From the NCBI RefSeq assembly GCF_021412625.1, contig NZ_JAKCFI010000009.1, positions 298,271 to 362,270 on the forward strand: 64,000 nt of DNA, read 5' to 3'. Shown here piece after piece: positions 1-9,540 of this stretch; position 1 is the stretch's first letter, and each line of letters begins with the position of its first letter. The notes under the pieces are model-generated. The model did no database searches. It was given only the letters and a program-made list of their open reading frames with translations, and had not been told where the DNA came from. The DNA is from Myxococcus stipitatus (GTDB taxonomy: Bacteria; Myxococcota; Myxococcia; Myxococcales; Myxococcaceae). The position numbers and the translations under genes are program-made.

Positions 1-185
1 TCCCCTTCGAGCCTGTCGCCGTCGAGGTCGCCGGACAGCGTCTTCCCCGCCAGCTCCAGGGTGAGCACCTGCTGGAGGCGATTGCCCCACAGGTCCGTCA
101 CCACCACCCACCGCTCCTGGGTCGGGGGTTGGGCGAGCGAGAGGAGGGGGACGAGGCAGAGCGCGAGCGAGGCGAGTCGATTCAT
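1..185 (-). CDS. Secreted protein, N-terminal fragment (cut by window edge)
   Basis: Only the first 61 codons lie in the window. The ATG at 185 is followed by a clear signal peptide: basic MNR, a Leu/Ala-rich core, and a likely cut after the LSLAQ region. The mature part starts with an extended, beta-rich stretch reading WVVVTDLWGNRLQQ and then LAGKTLSGDLDGDRLEG. WGN plus a repeated G-x-L-x-G-x pattern occurs in the N-terminal domain of some secreted acetamidase/formamidase-like hydrolases, but too little is visible to assign a family. It points the same way as transaldolase, starting 71 bases beyond that gene's stop, so the two could be co-transcribed. Confidence 0.75.
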   Translation of the reverse strand, partial: MNRLASLALCLVPLLSLAQPPTQERWVVVTDLWGNRLQQVLTLELAGKTLSGDLDGDRLEG

Positions 186-255
186 GGAGGAGACACGCGG
201 GGGGCCGGAGGACGTGATGCCTGCCCAACCCCTACGCGGAAGCCTCCTCCCGATT

Positions 256-1383
256 TCACCCCGAGGTGCTCGCGAGCTTCTGGCCCACGGCGTTCAACAG
301 CTGGTCGAAGGAGTCCTCGAAGAGCTTCACCCCGTCCACGGTGAGCCGGTCCGTGATGGACTTGAGCGGGATTCCCTGGGCCTCCAGCGCGCGCAGCGTG
401 GCCTGCGCGCCCGCCACGTCCTCCACCAGGCTGGTGCGCACCTTGCCGTGGTCCCGGAACGCGTCGATGGTCGCCGGAGGCATGGTGTTGATGGTGTCCG
501 GGCCGATGAGCTCCTCGATGTAGAGCACGTCGCGCAGCTTGGGGCTCTTGGTGCCCGTGCTCGCCCACAGCACGCGCTGGGGCCTGGCCCCCTTGGCCGC
601 GAGCGCCTTCCAGCGCGGGCTGGTGAACAGCTCCTGGTAGATGCGATAGGCGAGCTTCGCGTTGGCGATGGCCACCTTGCCGCTGAGCGCCTCCAGGGCC
701 TTGCGCTGCTCGGCGGTGGCGCCCGCCTTCAGCTTCTTGTCGACCTCCTGGTCCACCATCACGTCGATGCGGCTGACGAAGAACGAGGCCACGCTCGCCA
801 CCCTGCCCAGGTCGCCGCCCTTGGACGCCAGCCGCTCCAGCCCCGTCATGTACGCATGGGCGATCTGCCGGTAGCGCTCCTGGCTGAACAGCAGCGTGAC
901 GTTGATGTTGAGCCCCTCCGCCGTGAGCTGCTCGAAGGCCGGCACGCCCGCCTCGGTGGCGGGGACCTTGACCATCACGTTCGGCCGGGCGAGCGTCGTC
1001 CACAGCCGGCGCGCCTCCTCGAGCGTGCCCTGCGTCTGGTTCGCGAGCCTCGGCGACACCTCCAACGACGCGAACCCGTCCCGCCCCTTCAACGCGTCGA
1101 ACACGGGCCGCAGGATGTCCGCCGCGCCCTGCACGTCGCGCACCGCGAGCTGCTCGTAGACATCCCCGGCGGACAACCCCTTGCCGCGCGCGGCGTCGAA
1201 GAGGTCCTGGTAGTCCTCGCTGCCCGACACCGCCTTCTGGAAGATGGTCGGGTTGGAGGTGAGCCCCCGCACGCCATCCTCCTCGATGAACTTCTGGAGC
1301 GTGCCCTGGGTGATGTAGGCGCGCTGGAGGTTGTCCACCCAGACGGCCTGACCGAAGTCGGCGAGCTGACGCAGCGGATTCAT
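256..1383 (-). CDS. tal: Transaldolase
   Basis: This is a 375-residue transaldolase of the longer bacterial class. It transfers a dihydroxyacetone unit between sedoheptulose-7-phosphate and glyceraldehyde-3-phosphate in the non-oxidative pentose phosphate pathway, in the cytoplasm. Family motifs seen are LTSNPTIFQKA near residue 41, the Schiff-base lysine K139 in VMVKVPATEAG, and NINVTLLFS downstream. The ATG at 1383 is chosen because GGAG lies a few bases upstream; an in-frame start at 1407 would add eight residues with no ribosome site. The gene diverges from transketolase at 1610 across a 226-base gap, so the two partner enzymes probably share a control region. Nothing is missing from the active site as far as can be read. 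Confidence 0.96.
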   Translation of the reverse strand: MNPLRQLADFGQAVWVDNLQRAYITQGTLQKFIEEDGVRGLTSNPTIFQKAVSGSEDYQDLFDAARGKGLSAGDVYEQLAVRDVQGAADILRPVFDALKGRDGFASLEVSPRLANQTQGTLEEARRLWTTLARPNVMVKVPATEAGVPAFEQLTAEGLNINVTLLFSQERYRQIAHAYMTGLERLASKGGDLGRVASVASFFVSRIDVMVDQEVDKKLKAGATAEQRKALEALSGKVAIANAKLAYRIYQELFTSPRWKALAAKGARPQRVLWASTGTKSPKLRDVLYIEELIGPDTINTMPPATIDAFRDHGKVRTSLVEDVAGAQATLRALEAQGIPLKSITDRLTVDGVKLFEDSFDQLLNAVGQKLASTSG

Positions 1384-1609
1384 CGGTTCTCCATGGAGGG
1401 GTGACATCCTTCAAGGTGCCCATGGATGCCTCCTCTGGAAGGAGCGGGCACCCGAGCGCCCGTCGTCACCGCCCGCGACCACCGTCGCCCGCGCGCGTCC
1501 TGGGCACCGCCGCCCGCCTGCCCCCCGAGCCTCCACCCGGGGCCCGCCGCTTCTCGCGACTGTCCACCATCAACACCCTTGGAGGACACGACCTCCCGGG
1601 AGGGCAAGC

Positions 1610-3517
1610 ATGGCAGACGCACTGGCGGAACTCGCGGCGCAGCTTCGCGTCGACAGCATCCGCGCCACCACGGCGGCGGGCTCGGGACACCCGACCTCCG
1701 CCATGTCCGCGGCGGACATCATGGCGGTGCTGTTCCAGAAGTACCTGCGGTTCGACTTCCAGCACCCCCGCGCCCCCGACAACGACCGCTTCATCCTCTC
1801 CAAGGGGCATGCCTGCCCGGTCCTCTATGCGGCGCTCAAGGCCGCGGGCGCCATCGACGACGCGGAGCTGCTGTCGCTGCGCAAGTTCGGCAGCCGGCTC
1901 GAGGGGCACCCCAACCCGCGCGTGCTGCCGTTCGTGGACGTGGCCACCGGCTCGTTGGGACAGGGGCTCGCGGTGGGCGTGGGCATGGCGCTCGTCGCCC
2001 GGCTGGACGGCCTGCCCTTCCGCACCTACGTGCTGATGGGCGACAGCGAGACGGCCGAGGGCTCCGTCTGGGAGGCCTTCGACAAGGCCAGCCACTACCA
2101 GCTGGACAACCTCTGCGCGCTCATCGACATGAACCGCCTGGGCCAGAGCGGCCCCACGGAGCTGGGCTGGTACGCGGAGGCCTATGTCGCCCGCGCCCGC
2201 GCCTTCGGCTGGCACGCGCTCGCGCTCGACGGCCACGACCTGGGCGCCATCGACCGCGCCCTCGCCGAGGCCCAGGCGACGACCGGCAAGCCCACCTGCC
2301 TCATCTTCAAGACGGAGAAGGGCCGGGGCTACTCCGCCGTCGCCAACAAGGAGGGCTGGCACGGCAAGCCCTTCTCCGAGGAGCAGGCCCGCGAGGCCAT
2401 CCAGGAGATGGGCGGCGAGCGCGACCTCCACTTCCAGGCGCGGATGCCGGAGGCGCGAAAGCCCACGAACCAGGACACCGCCGCGCCCCTGTCCCTGCCG
2501 ACGTACGCGCCCGACAAGCCGGTGGCCACGCGCAAGGCCTACGGCGACGCGCTCGCGGCGCTCGGTGACGCGTACCCGGACCTGGTGGCGCTGGACGCGG
2601 AGGTGTCCAACTCCACGTACTCGCAGGAGCTGCGGGAGAAGCACCCCAAGCGCTTCTTCGAGATGTTCATCGCGGAGCAGAACATGGTCTCCAGCGCGGT
2701 GGGCATGGCGGTGCTGGGCAAGCGCGTCTTCCTCAGCACCTTCGCGGCCTTCCTCACGCGCGCCTACGACCAGCTGCGCATGGCGGCCGTCTCCAACGCG
2801 ACGCTGCATGTCTGTGGCAGCCACGCGGGCTGCTCCATCGGCGAGGACGGTCCCTCGCAGATGGGCCTGGAGGACCTGGCCATGATGCGCGCGGTGAACG
2901 GCAGCACCGTGCTCTACCCGTGCGACGCGAACCAGACGGCGCGGCTCATGGCCGAGCTGGTGGACCGCCCGGGCATCACCTACCTGCGCACCACGCGGGA
3001 GAAGACGCCCCTCGTCTACCCGCCCACGGAGCGCTTCCCGCTGGGGGGCAGCAAGGTGGTGCGCCGCTCGGACCGGGACGTGGCCACGGTGGTGGCGGCG
3101 GGAATCACCCTGCGCGAGGCGCTGAAGGCCCACGAGCGCCTGCTGGAGAAGGGCCTTCCCGTGCGCGTCATCGACCTCTATTCGGTGAAGCCCGTGGACG
3201 CGAGGACGCTGCGGCAGGCCGCGCGCGAGACGCGGGGGCGCTTCATCGTCGTCGAGGACCACTGGGCCGAGGGCGGCCTCGCGGACGCGGTCCTCGAGGC
3301 TTTCTCCGACGAGCGCCAGCCCCTGCCCCGCGTGGTGCGCCTCGCCGTGCGCGACCTGCCCGGCTCCGGCACGCCCGAACAGCTGCTGGCCGCGGCCGGC
3401 ATCGACGCCGACCACATCGTCCAGGCCGTCACCGCCATGGACGCCGCGCTGCGCTCCACGGACTCCAACCCCGAGAAGGGGGGAGGCCGCGCCTGGGAGG
3501 AGCACCCCAGCGCCTGA
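1610..3517 (+). CDS. tkt: Transketolase
   Basis: This is a full-length, 635-residue, thiamine-diphosphate enzyme that moves two-carbon units between sugar phosphates in the pentose phosphate pathway. The TPP/substrate motif SGHPTS lies near residue 22. The GDSETAEGSVWEA block near residue 143 corresponds to the GDGE...N metal and cofactor site, and E356 in FIAEQNMVSSAVG is the usual cofactor-activating glutamate. The C-terminal domain has the LYSVKP segment. Its length and motifs are closer to the animal-type and short bacterial transketolases (about 620 residues) than to E. coli TktA. A GGAGG-type site sits seven bases before the ATG. Divergent from transaldolase at 1383. Confidence 0.97.
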   Translation: MADALAELAAQLRVDSIRATTAAGSGHPTSAMSAADIMAVLFQKYLRFDFQHPRAPDNDRFILSKGHACPVLYAALKAAGAIDDAELLSLRKFGSRLEGHPNPRVLPFVDVATGSLGQGLAVGVGMALVARLDGLPFRTYVLMGDSETAEGSVWEAFDKASHYQLDNLCALIDMNRLGQSGPTELGWYAEAYVARARAFGWHALALDGHDLGAIDRALAEAQATTGKPTCLIFKTEKGRGYSAVANKEGWHGKPFSEEQAREAIQEMGGERDLHFQARMPEARKPTNQDTAAPLSLPTYAPDKPVATRKAYGDALAALGDAYPDLVALDAEVSNSTYSQELREKHPKRFFEMFIAEQNMVSSAVGMAVLGKRVFLSTFAAFLTRAYDQLRMAAVSNATLHVCGSHAGCSIGEDGPSQMGLEDLAMMRAVNGSTVLYPCDANQTARLMAELVDRPGITYLRTTREKTPLVYPPTERFPLGGSKVVRRSDRDVATVVAAGITLREALKAHERLLEKGLPVRVIDLYSVKPVDARTLRQAARETRGRFIVVEDHWAEGGLADAVLEAFSDERQPLPRVVRLAVRDLPGSGTPEQLLAAAGIDADHIVQAVTAMDAALRSTDSNPEKGGGRAWEEHPSA

Positions 3518-3589
3518 CGCGCCGCCACGCGCGGGGGACGGGGGCGAGGCTTGCCCTCCTCCCGCCTCCGCGACGACGATGCGCGGGCG

Positions 3590-6046
3590 ATGGCCCACGA
3601 CCTCCACACCCTCACGCACCTGCCCACGCTCGAAAACCTGCTGCGCGACGGAGGCGTGGACGCGCTCCTCTCCGCGCTGGATGACGCGCTCGCGCGCCTG
3701 CCACCCGACGCGCGCGCGCGAAGCGGGGACACCGGCCCCGAGTCCAGCCCCCGGACGTTGCGCGTGCTGCGCAAGGCGGTCCAGCTCGACGCCGAGCTGC
3801 TCCGCGCGCATCCGGAGACGCTGTTCCAATGCCTCTACAACCGGCTGCGCTGGTTCGACGCGCCCGACGCCGCCGCGCACTTCGTGGAGGAAACGGGCCC
3901 CTGGAGCGCGCCGGACGCGCACCTGCACCAGCTCGCCGAGCACTGGCGCCGAGAGCGCGCCGAGAGCCGGCCCGCCCCCTGGCTCGAGTCGCTGCTGCCG
4001 CTGCGCGACGAGCTGGAGGGCGTGGAGCTGGCCCTGGGCCACGAGGCCCAGGTGCTCCAGGTGGCCTACAGCCCCAGCGGAGACCGGCTCGCCACGGGCA
4101 CCTGGGCGGACGGCCAGAACGTCGTGGTGTGGGACGCGACCACGGGAGAGCGCCTCGTGGAGATGGAGGGCCACGAGGCCGAGGTCCGCGCCCTGGCCTG
4201 GAGCCCGGATGGCGCGCTGCTCGCGTCGGGCTCGAGGGCCCACGACGCCTGCCTCTGGGACGCGCGCACCGGGGCGCTCGTGCACGCGATGACGGGCCAG
4301 GAGGGACAGGTCACCGCGGTGGCCTTCAGCCCGGATGGCCGGGTGCTCGCCACGGGCAACCTCGGCTGGAAGGTGCGCCTGTTCGACGTCGCCACCGGCG
4401 AGAAGGAGCGAACGCTGAGCGGACATCAGCAGTCCGTGCTCGCCCTGTCCTTCCACCCTTCCGGGCGCTGGCTGGCCAGCGGGGCGTCCGACGACACGGT
4501 GCGCGTGTGGGATTTGGAGAGCGGCAAGCAGGTGGCCCGGCTCGCGGCGCAGACGTCCGTCAACTCCGTCGCCTTCAGCCCGGATGGCGAGTGGCTGGCG
4601 TATTCGGACCTCGACGGCCTCGCCCTCGTGGAGACGCGCGGCTGGACGCGGCTCGCGGAGCCGCTCGGGCAGAGCCGCTACTCCTCCATCTCCTGGCTGG
4701 GGCCCCACCGGCTGGGGCTGCTGGCCTTCAACCGCGTCGAGGTCCTGGAGGCGCCGAGCGGCGCCGTCCTGACCTCACGGCCCTACGCACCCGACGGGCA
4801 CGAGCGCTCCGCGAGCTTCCACCCTGGCGGCACGCGCTTCGCGCTCGGCGGCGCGGACGGCCGGGCCTGCGTCAGCGACCTCTCCACCCCGCCACCGCCC
4901 ACCCTCCGCGCGGGCCAGCGGCCCGTCCCGAGCGTGTGGGGACACCCGGAAGGGCCCGTGGCCGTCGCGCGCACCCGGGGCGACTCCATCGTCATCGACG
5001 CGGGCGGGCGCGTCCGCGCCCTGCCCCAGGACCCGGAGGAGGCCGTCGCCCAACCGTGGCGCGTCAGCCCGGACGGAGCGGTGCTGGCCTACCCCACGAC
5101 CCGGTACGGGCGCCCGGCGCGCCGGGGCGTGCGGTTGCTCGACGTGAAGGGGCTCACGCCCGCGCGCGACCTGACGGCCCCCCCGTTGTCGAGTCGGAGC
5201 GACGCGGGCTTCGTCCACCTGGAGAAGCAACCCGTGGCCTTCTCGCCGGACGGTCGGCTCGTGGCCGCCGCCATCGAGCCGGGCGCCGCGCGGGTGTGGC
5301 GCGTCTCCGACGGGGCGCTGCTGCACACGCTGCGCGGCCCGCCGGGCCCCATCGCCCACGTCGACTTCACGCCGGACGGCGCGCACGTGGTGGTGGGCTC
5401 CTCGGAGGACGCGCGCCTGCTGGTGCATGCGCTGGCGAGCGGCGCGCGCGTGCTCGACACCGACGCCGTCTTCCACCCCGTGCCCGCCTATGCCGCCGCC
5501 CGCGAGGCCCCGCTCATCGCCGTGGGCCAGGAGGCGGGCACGGTCGAGCTGTTCGACCTGTCCACCGGCGCCAGCCGCTCGCTCCGGGCCGGGGAGGAGC
5601 CCGTCATCGCGCTCGGCTTCACGCCGGATGGCGCGCGCGTGGCCGCCTGCGGGCTGGACCGGCGCGTGCGCGTCTTCGACACCGGGACGGGCGCGCTCCT
5701 GCACGAGCTGCCCCACCCGTCGCTCCCCCACACCGTGGGCCTGGGTGACGGCCTGGTCGTGACGCGGGCCAATGACGACCACACGCGCCTCTTCGACCTC
5801 GCCACGGGCGCCCTCCGCGCGACGCTGGAAGGCGGCGCGGAGCCGGACGACCTCCTTCGCAGGCGCTTCTGGGAGCAGCTGAGCGACGGGCCCGTGAGCT
5901 TCCACCCCCGCCTCGCCCCGGAGACCACCCTGGCCCGCTTCCAGGACCCGCTGGACGAGGTGCTCATCCTCCAGGACGGCGTCATCGTGGCCCGGGGCCG
6001 GACGGCGAAGGACTTCCTCTACGTCCTCAAGCTCCACCTGGCCTGA
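3590..6046 (+). CDS. WD40-repeat protein, cytoplasmic
   Basis: The protein is about 818 residues and built mainly of WD40-type beta-propeller blades. The first roughly 145 residues are an alpha-helical leader with no recognised domain. After that, blades repeat about every 40 residues with the signatures AFSPDGR.LATG and VRVWDLESG, for example FSPDGRVLATG, FHPSGRWLASG and FTPDGARVAACG. At least ten blades can be counted, enough for two propellers. No signal peptide or kinase domain is present, so it is probably a cytoplasmic scaffold. The start is uncertain: ATG 3590 is taken, but an in-frame TTG at 3551 behind a GGGGGCGAGG stretch is possible and would add 13 residues. It begins 72 bases after tkt (33 with the TTG start), so co-transcription is likely. 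It converges with the next gene. Confidence 0.88.
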   Translation: MAHDLHTLTHLPTLENLLRDGGVDALLSALDDALARLPPDARARSGDTGPESSPRTLRVLRKAVQLDAELLRAHPETLFQCLYNRLRWFDAPDAAAHFVEETGPWSAPDAHLHQLAEHWRRERAESRPAPWLESLLPLRDELEGVELALGHEAQVLQVAYSPSGDRLATGTWADGQNVVVWDATTGERLVEMEGHEAEVRALAWSPDGALLASGSRAHDACLWDARTGALVHAMTGQEGQVTAVAFSPDGRVLATGNLGWKVRLFDVATGEKERTLSGHQQSVLALSFHPSGRWLASGASDDTVRVWDLESGKQVARLAAQTSVNSVAFSPDGEWLAYSDLDGLALVETRGWTRLAEPLGQSRYSSISWLGPHRLGLLAFNRVEVLEAPSGAVLTSRPYAPDGHERSASFHPGGTRFALGGADGRACVSDLSTPPPPTLRAGQRPVPSVWGHPEGPVAVARTRGDSIVIDAGGRVRALPQDPEEAVAQPWRVSPDGAVLAYPTTRYGRPARRGVRLLDVKGLTPARDLTAPPLSSRSDAGFVHLEKQPVAFSPDGRLVAAAIEPGAARVWRVSDGALLHTLRGPPGPIAHVDFTPDGAHVVVGSSEDARLLVHALASGARVLDTDAVFHPVPAYAAAREAPLIAVGQEAGTVELFDLSTGASRSLRAGEEPVIALGFTPDGARVAACGLDRRVRVFDTGTGALLHELPHPSLPHTVGLGDGLVVTRANDDHTRLFDLATGALRATLEGGAEPDDLLRRRFWEQLSDGPVSFHPRLAPETTLARFQDPLDEVLILQDGVIVARGRTAKDFLYVLKLHLA

Positions 6047-6061
6047 CGCGCGCCACGCGCC

Positions 6062-6898
6062 TCAACGCGAGGGCACCGCGCAGCCGATGCGGCGCGGGCC
6101 CACCGCCAGGTCGTCCAGCCACCAGTCGGTCGGCACGGACAGTCCCTGGTAGAGGACCACTCCCGCCTCCAGCACGGTGAAGTCGCGCCCCTTCTCGCGC
6201 GTCACCGGCCCGGAGACGGGCGGATCCGAGAAGACGAACCGACGCGGCCACGACAGCTCCACTCCGTCCAGCCAGACGCGCGGCTCCGCGGCCTCGTCCG
6301 CCCCGCCGCCCCCCGCGTCGAACAACCACTCCAGGCACGCCCACGCCCCCAGCACCACCGGCGTGTCCGACACCTGCACCCACTCCGGGAAGCCCGGCGG
6401 CTCCGGCGGGTGCCAGATGGCCATGTACTTCTCCTCGAACGAGGCCACCTCGTACCAGTCCAACGTGTCGAACGCGCCCCCCTCCCGCCCTGGCCGGGGA
6501 TAGCGCGCGCTGAACAACCCCGCGTGAGACCTGGGTCTCGAGGGAGCCGTGTAGACGTAGACCCTGCCCCACAGCACGGGACCGAAGTTCGCCGGGAGAT
6601 TGAATCGCAGCGTCTTTTTCGGCCCGCCCTGCAATCCCTCTCTTCCCCCATGCAGGGCCTGAGCATGCAAGGCGTAGCGTCCACTGTGGGTGTGCGTGTC
6701 ATCAACCTGCAACACGCCCTCGAACTCGTCGCGGTGCGGCACCCACCCCGGGGGCACCACGCCCTCCTCGAAGTCCCAAGACAGCGTCCCAGGCGGCTCA
6801 TGCTCCCGAGCCCGCTCGGGCGCGCGAGACGGCGACGCGACCTGGAGACAGGAGAGCAGCAACCACCACGGACTCGAGAGGAGGATTCCCGCGCGCAC
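6062..6898 (-). CDS. Lipoprotein with Cip1-like / concanavalin-fold domain
   Basis: About 278 residues from a GTG at 6898, which gives a proper lipoprotein signal: Arg early on, a hydrophobic SSPWWLLL core and the lipobox LLSC. The rest reads as one beta-sandwich domain. WDFEEGVVPPGW starts it, SGRYALHAQALHGG follows, and the conserved VLWGRVYVYT strand resembles the Cip1 and polysaccharide-lyase-like jelly rolls that myxobacteria place on surface lipoproteins. It ends with WWLDDLAVG, a typical last strand of that fold. Carbohydrate binding is a family inference. The start is weakly supported, because no good ribosome site is visible and the open frame extends upstream to 7138 without a signal peptide. 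Confidence 0.72.
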   Translation of the reverse strand: MRAGILLSSPWWLLLSCLQVASPSRAPERAREHEPPGTLSWDFEEGVVPPGWVPHRDEFEGVLQVDDTHTHSGRYALHAQALHGGREGLQGGPKKTLRFNLPANFGPVLWGRVYVYTAPSRPRSHAGLFSARYPRPGREGGAFDTLDWYEVASFEEKYMAIWHPPEPPGFPEWVQVSDTPVVLGAWACLEWLFDAGGGGADEAAEPRVWLDGVELSWPRRFVFSDPPVSGPVTREKGRDFTVLEAGVVLYQGLSVPTDWWLDDLAVGPRRIGCAVPSR

Positions 6899-7083
6899 AC
6901 ATGGACTGTAGCAGCGAACATCACAAAGCTCGGCGGCCGAGTAACGGATTCGGCCACACACACATCGCGTATGCCTGCGTTTACGAGCCCTCCCGTCATG
7001 GCCTGCTTCCTGCTCACCAGGACTCGCCACCTGGAATGCAAGCCTTCGCACCCATGGTGGAAACCCCTTGAAAGGAACAGTCC

Positions 7084-9036
7084 ATGTCCAAGAGTGGCAC
7101 TTTCGGTGCCCGTACCACGCCGTGGTTCGGGGCCGCACTTCTCTGTCTGCTCGTAGCCACCCAAGCCGCGGCGGCGTCCAAGGCGCCCGCCGGGACTCCT
7201 CGCACCGCTCCGCCCTACGTCGACCGGTGTGAGTGTGGCCCGCTCGACGTGGTGTTCGCCATCGACGACACCGGCAGCATGGGCGGGTCGCTCGCCGCCT
7301 TCCAGGCGGGCTTCGGCAACCTGCTGTCGCAGATCCAGGTCTCCTCCAACGGCGACTATCGCCTGGGCCTCGTCACCTTCAAGGACGACGTCACGGTGGT
7401 GCACGACCTGGCGGCGGGCAACGACGCCGCCGTCTCCACGTCCATCAGCACGCTGTTCGCGAACGGCGGCTGGGGCGCCCCCGAGGCGTCCGACGAGGCG
7501 CTCAACACGGTCATCAACAACCTGGGCACGCGCGCGGGGCAGACCGGCAACTTCTTCGGCTTCTGGCGCACGGGCGCCCGCCGCGTGGTCGTCCTCATCA
7601 CCGACAACCTGCCCGGCGGCTTCAACGACAACTACACCGGCCCCGCCCTGGCCAACACCGTGGCCGCCTCCGCCGGCGCCAACGGCATCCGCATCCACGC
7701 CGTCTACGTCCCCACGGCGGGCACGCCGGACCCCACGGCGGTGAGCATCATGCAGAACTACGCCACCGCCACCAACGGCCTGTTCCGCCAGACGCTCCCC
7801 AACGGCTCCGACGCGGCCCTGGCCGTCCAGGACTTCCTGAGCGACTGCCGCCAGCCTTCCGACGTGTTCATCCGTGACACGGACGCGCCCATGGACAACG
7901 GCTTCGAGCCCAGCGTCGGCTCCATCTACATGAGCCCCGACATCAAGGTGTGCAACAACGTCAACGGCTGCGTCACCTCCACCAACCCCGTCTACGGCTC
8001 GCCGAACAACTACGTCTTCGTCACGCTGCGCAACTACGGCCCGCTGCGTCCCACGGGCCCCATCGGCGGCACGCTGATGCTCTACTACCTGTCCGCGGGC
8101 GGCAACGCGCAGTGGGGCAGCGGCAGCTGGAACCTCATCAAGGCCGAGCAGGGCATCTTCCTGGACGCGGGCGAGACGCGCGACATCCGCATCCAGTGGC
8201 CGAACGTCCCGCTGCCGGGCCACTACTGCCTGCTGGCGCGGTGGGTCTCCGCTGGCGACCCCATGAGCTACCCCGAGCTCATCGGCTCCAACACCGTCAC
8301 CAACACCCAGGCCAACAACAACATCGCCTGGCGCAACGTGGACGTCATCCGCATCCTCACCGGCGGCACCGGCAGCACCACGTACGACGTGCGCCCGCCC
8401 ATCGGTCGCCTGATGACGCTGCACCTCAAGCCGGCGAAGGACGTGTTCGCCGGGGCCATCGTCCTCGACCTGAGCGACAAGCTGTATGCCGCCTGGAAGG
8501 CCGCTGGCGCCAAGGCCGACGGCCTGGAGGGCATCGAGGGCACGCGGCTGTACTTCGGCCCCGGCGGCGGCGCGCTGGGCCTGCGCACGCAGGAGAAGCT
8601 CGACGAGCGCATCCACCTGACCTTCAAGTCGGACGGCAAGGCCGGCGAGTTCCCGCTGCACGTGTTCGAGACGGACGAGGAGGGGACGGAGCTGGGTGGC
8701 GTGCGCTACGACGTCAAGGTCATCAAGCCGGAGACGGAGCCCCTCCGCGTGGACCTCGCGGCCCGGCGCATCCGTGACGGCTCCGTGGTGGAGCTGACCT
8801 GGCCGCACGCCGTGCACCACAAGGCCTACCGCATCTACCGCACCGACAAGGTCGGCTCCGGCGCGATGGAGGCCATCGGCGAGGTCGCGGCCGGCGCGGA
8901 CGCCTCCGAGACGACGGCCCTGCGCTTCCACGACGCGGGCGCCAAGGAGGGTCGGTTCCACTACGCGGTGGAGAGCATCAGCGAGGGTGGCTCGGTGCTG
9001 AGCGACTTCGTGGCGGTCGACCCGAGCAGCAACTAG
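7084..9036 (+). CDS. Secreted von Willebrand factor A domain protein
   Basis: A 650-residue exported protein. The signal peptide spans about residues 12-31 (WFGAALLCLLVATQAAAA). A VWA domain follows from about residue 52, with the metal-ion-dependent adhesion motif D-D-T-G-S at 61-65 (the classic motif is DxSxS, and Thr replaces the first Ser), and a later VVVLITDN strand. VWA domains bind protein ligands through a divalent metal. The middle resembles a CARDB-like adhesion region (CNNVNGCVTSTNPVYGSPNN and similar). The last 100 residues look like a fibronectin-III-like fold containing VELTWPHAVHHKAYRIYRTD. AAGGA lies nine bases before the ATG. The gene ends at a strong intrinsic terminator, so it is probably monocistronic. 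A role in surface adhesion is inferred. Confidence 0.9.
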   Translation: MSKSGTFGARTTPWFGAALLCLLVATQAAAASKAPAGTPRTAPPYVDRCECGPLDVVFAIDDTGSMGGSLAAFQAGFGNLLSQIQVSSNGDYRLGLVTFKDDVTVVHDLAAGNDAAVSTSISTLFANGGWGAPEASDEALNTVINNLGTRAGQTGNFFGFWRTGARRVVVLITDNLPGGFNDNYTGPALANTVAASAGANGIRIHAVYVPTAGTPDPTAVSIMQNYATATNGLFRQTLPNGSDAALAVQDFLSDCRQPSDVFIRDTDAPMDNGFEPSVGSIYMSPDIKVCNNVNGCVTSTNPVYGSPNNYVFVTLRNYGPLRPTGPIGGTLMLYYLSAGGNAQWGSGSWNLIKAEQGIFLDAGETRDIRIQWPNVPLPGHYCLLARWVSAGDPMSYPELIGSNTVTNTQANNNIAWRNVDVIRILTGGTGSTTYDVRPPIGRLMTLHLKPAKDVFAGAIVLDLSDKLYAAWKAAGAKADGLEGIEGTRLYFGPGGGALGLRTQEKLDERIHLTFKSDGKAGEFPLHVFETDEEGTELGGVRYDVKVIKPETEPLRVDLAARRIRDGSVVELTWPHAVHHKAYRIYRTDKVGSGAMEAIGEVAAGADASETTALRFHDAGAKEGRFHYAVESISEGGSVLSDFVAVDPSSN

Positions 9037-9082
9037 TCCTCACTTGATGTCGCTTCCCAGGCCTCACCCCCTGGGAAGCCTC

Positions 9083-9117
9083 GGGGCCGGGAGCATCCTC
9101 GCTCCCGGCCCCTTCTT
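9083..9117 (+). terminator. Intrinsic terminator after the VWA gene
   Basis: A perfect 12-bp inverted repeat, GGGGCCGGGAGC at 9083-9094 and its complement at 9101-9112, encloses a six-base loop and is followed by TTCTT. It lies 47 bases after the stop of the VWA protein. A second, shorter palindrome (CTTCCCAGG / CCTGGGAAG) sits just upstream. Confidence 0.88.
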
Positions 9118-9540
9118 CGTGAATCGGACCGCGACGTCGCTTCACGTGGCGTGTGCCGCGCGGTCGGCCAGATGAACCCCTTCCGCGCCTTCGCCTTGGT
9201 CGGTGGCTCGAAGGCGATGCGCGCCATCATGTGTCTCCCGCTCCTGGGGACCTGGTGCTGGCCGGCGGCATCCGGGTGGAACAGGCCCGCGCGTGAGGGG
9301 CATCGTCCATCCGGCGGAGACGCGTCCCGGCGCGCCGTGACGGGCCACCGCGACGCCCCACGGTGAGGGCGTCTGGCGGACCGTGCAGGCTATGCCGCGC
9401 CCGCCGCGAACACCAAATGGTGCTTCGTGGATGACCTCCATTCCCCACGACGCCCCACCGTCCCCGCGAGACGCAACTATCGTCGCCGGCCCTTCCGGGC
9501 GCCCCGCGTGCCCGGAGCCCGCGTCGTCAGGAGCCACTCC
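9118..9540. other. Intergenic stretch without a recognisable gene
   Basis: About 420 bases between the VWA terminator and the LVIVD lipoprotein. The short open frames here have no ribosome site and no protein-like composition. The promoter of the downstream lipoprotein must lie here, but no clear -35/-10 pair was recognised. Confidence 0.5.

Noticed and set aside
1466..4708. 1080-codon open frame on the minus strand opposite tkt and the WD40 gene
   Set aside because: It is an artefact of high GC: stop codons are rare opposite GC3-biased genes, and the translation is Arg/Gly/Pro-rich with no domain. Both plus-strand genes have full family motifs.
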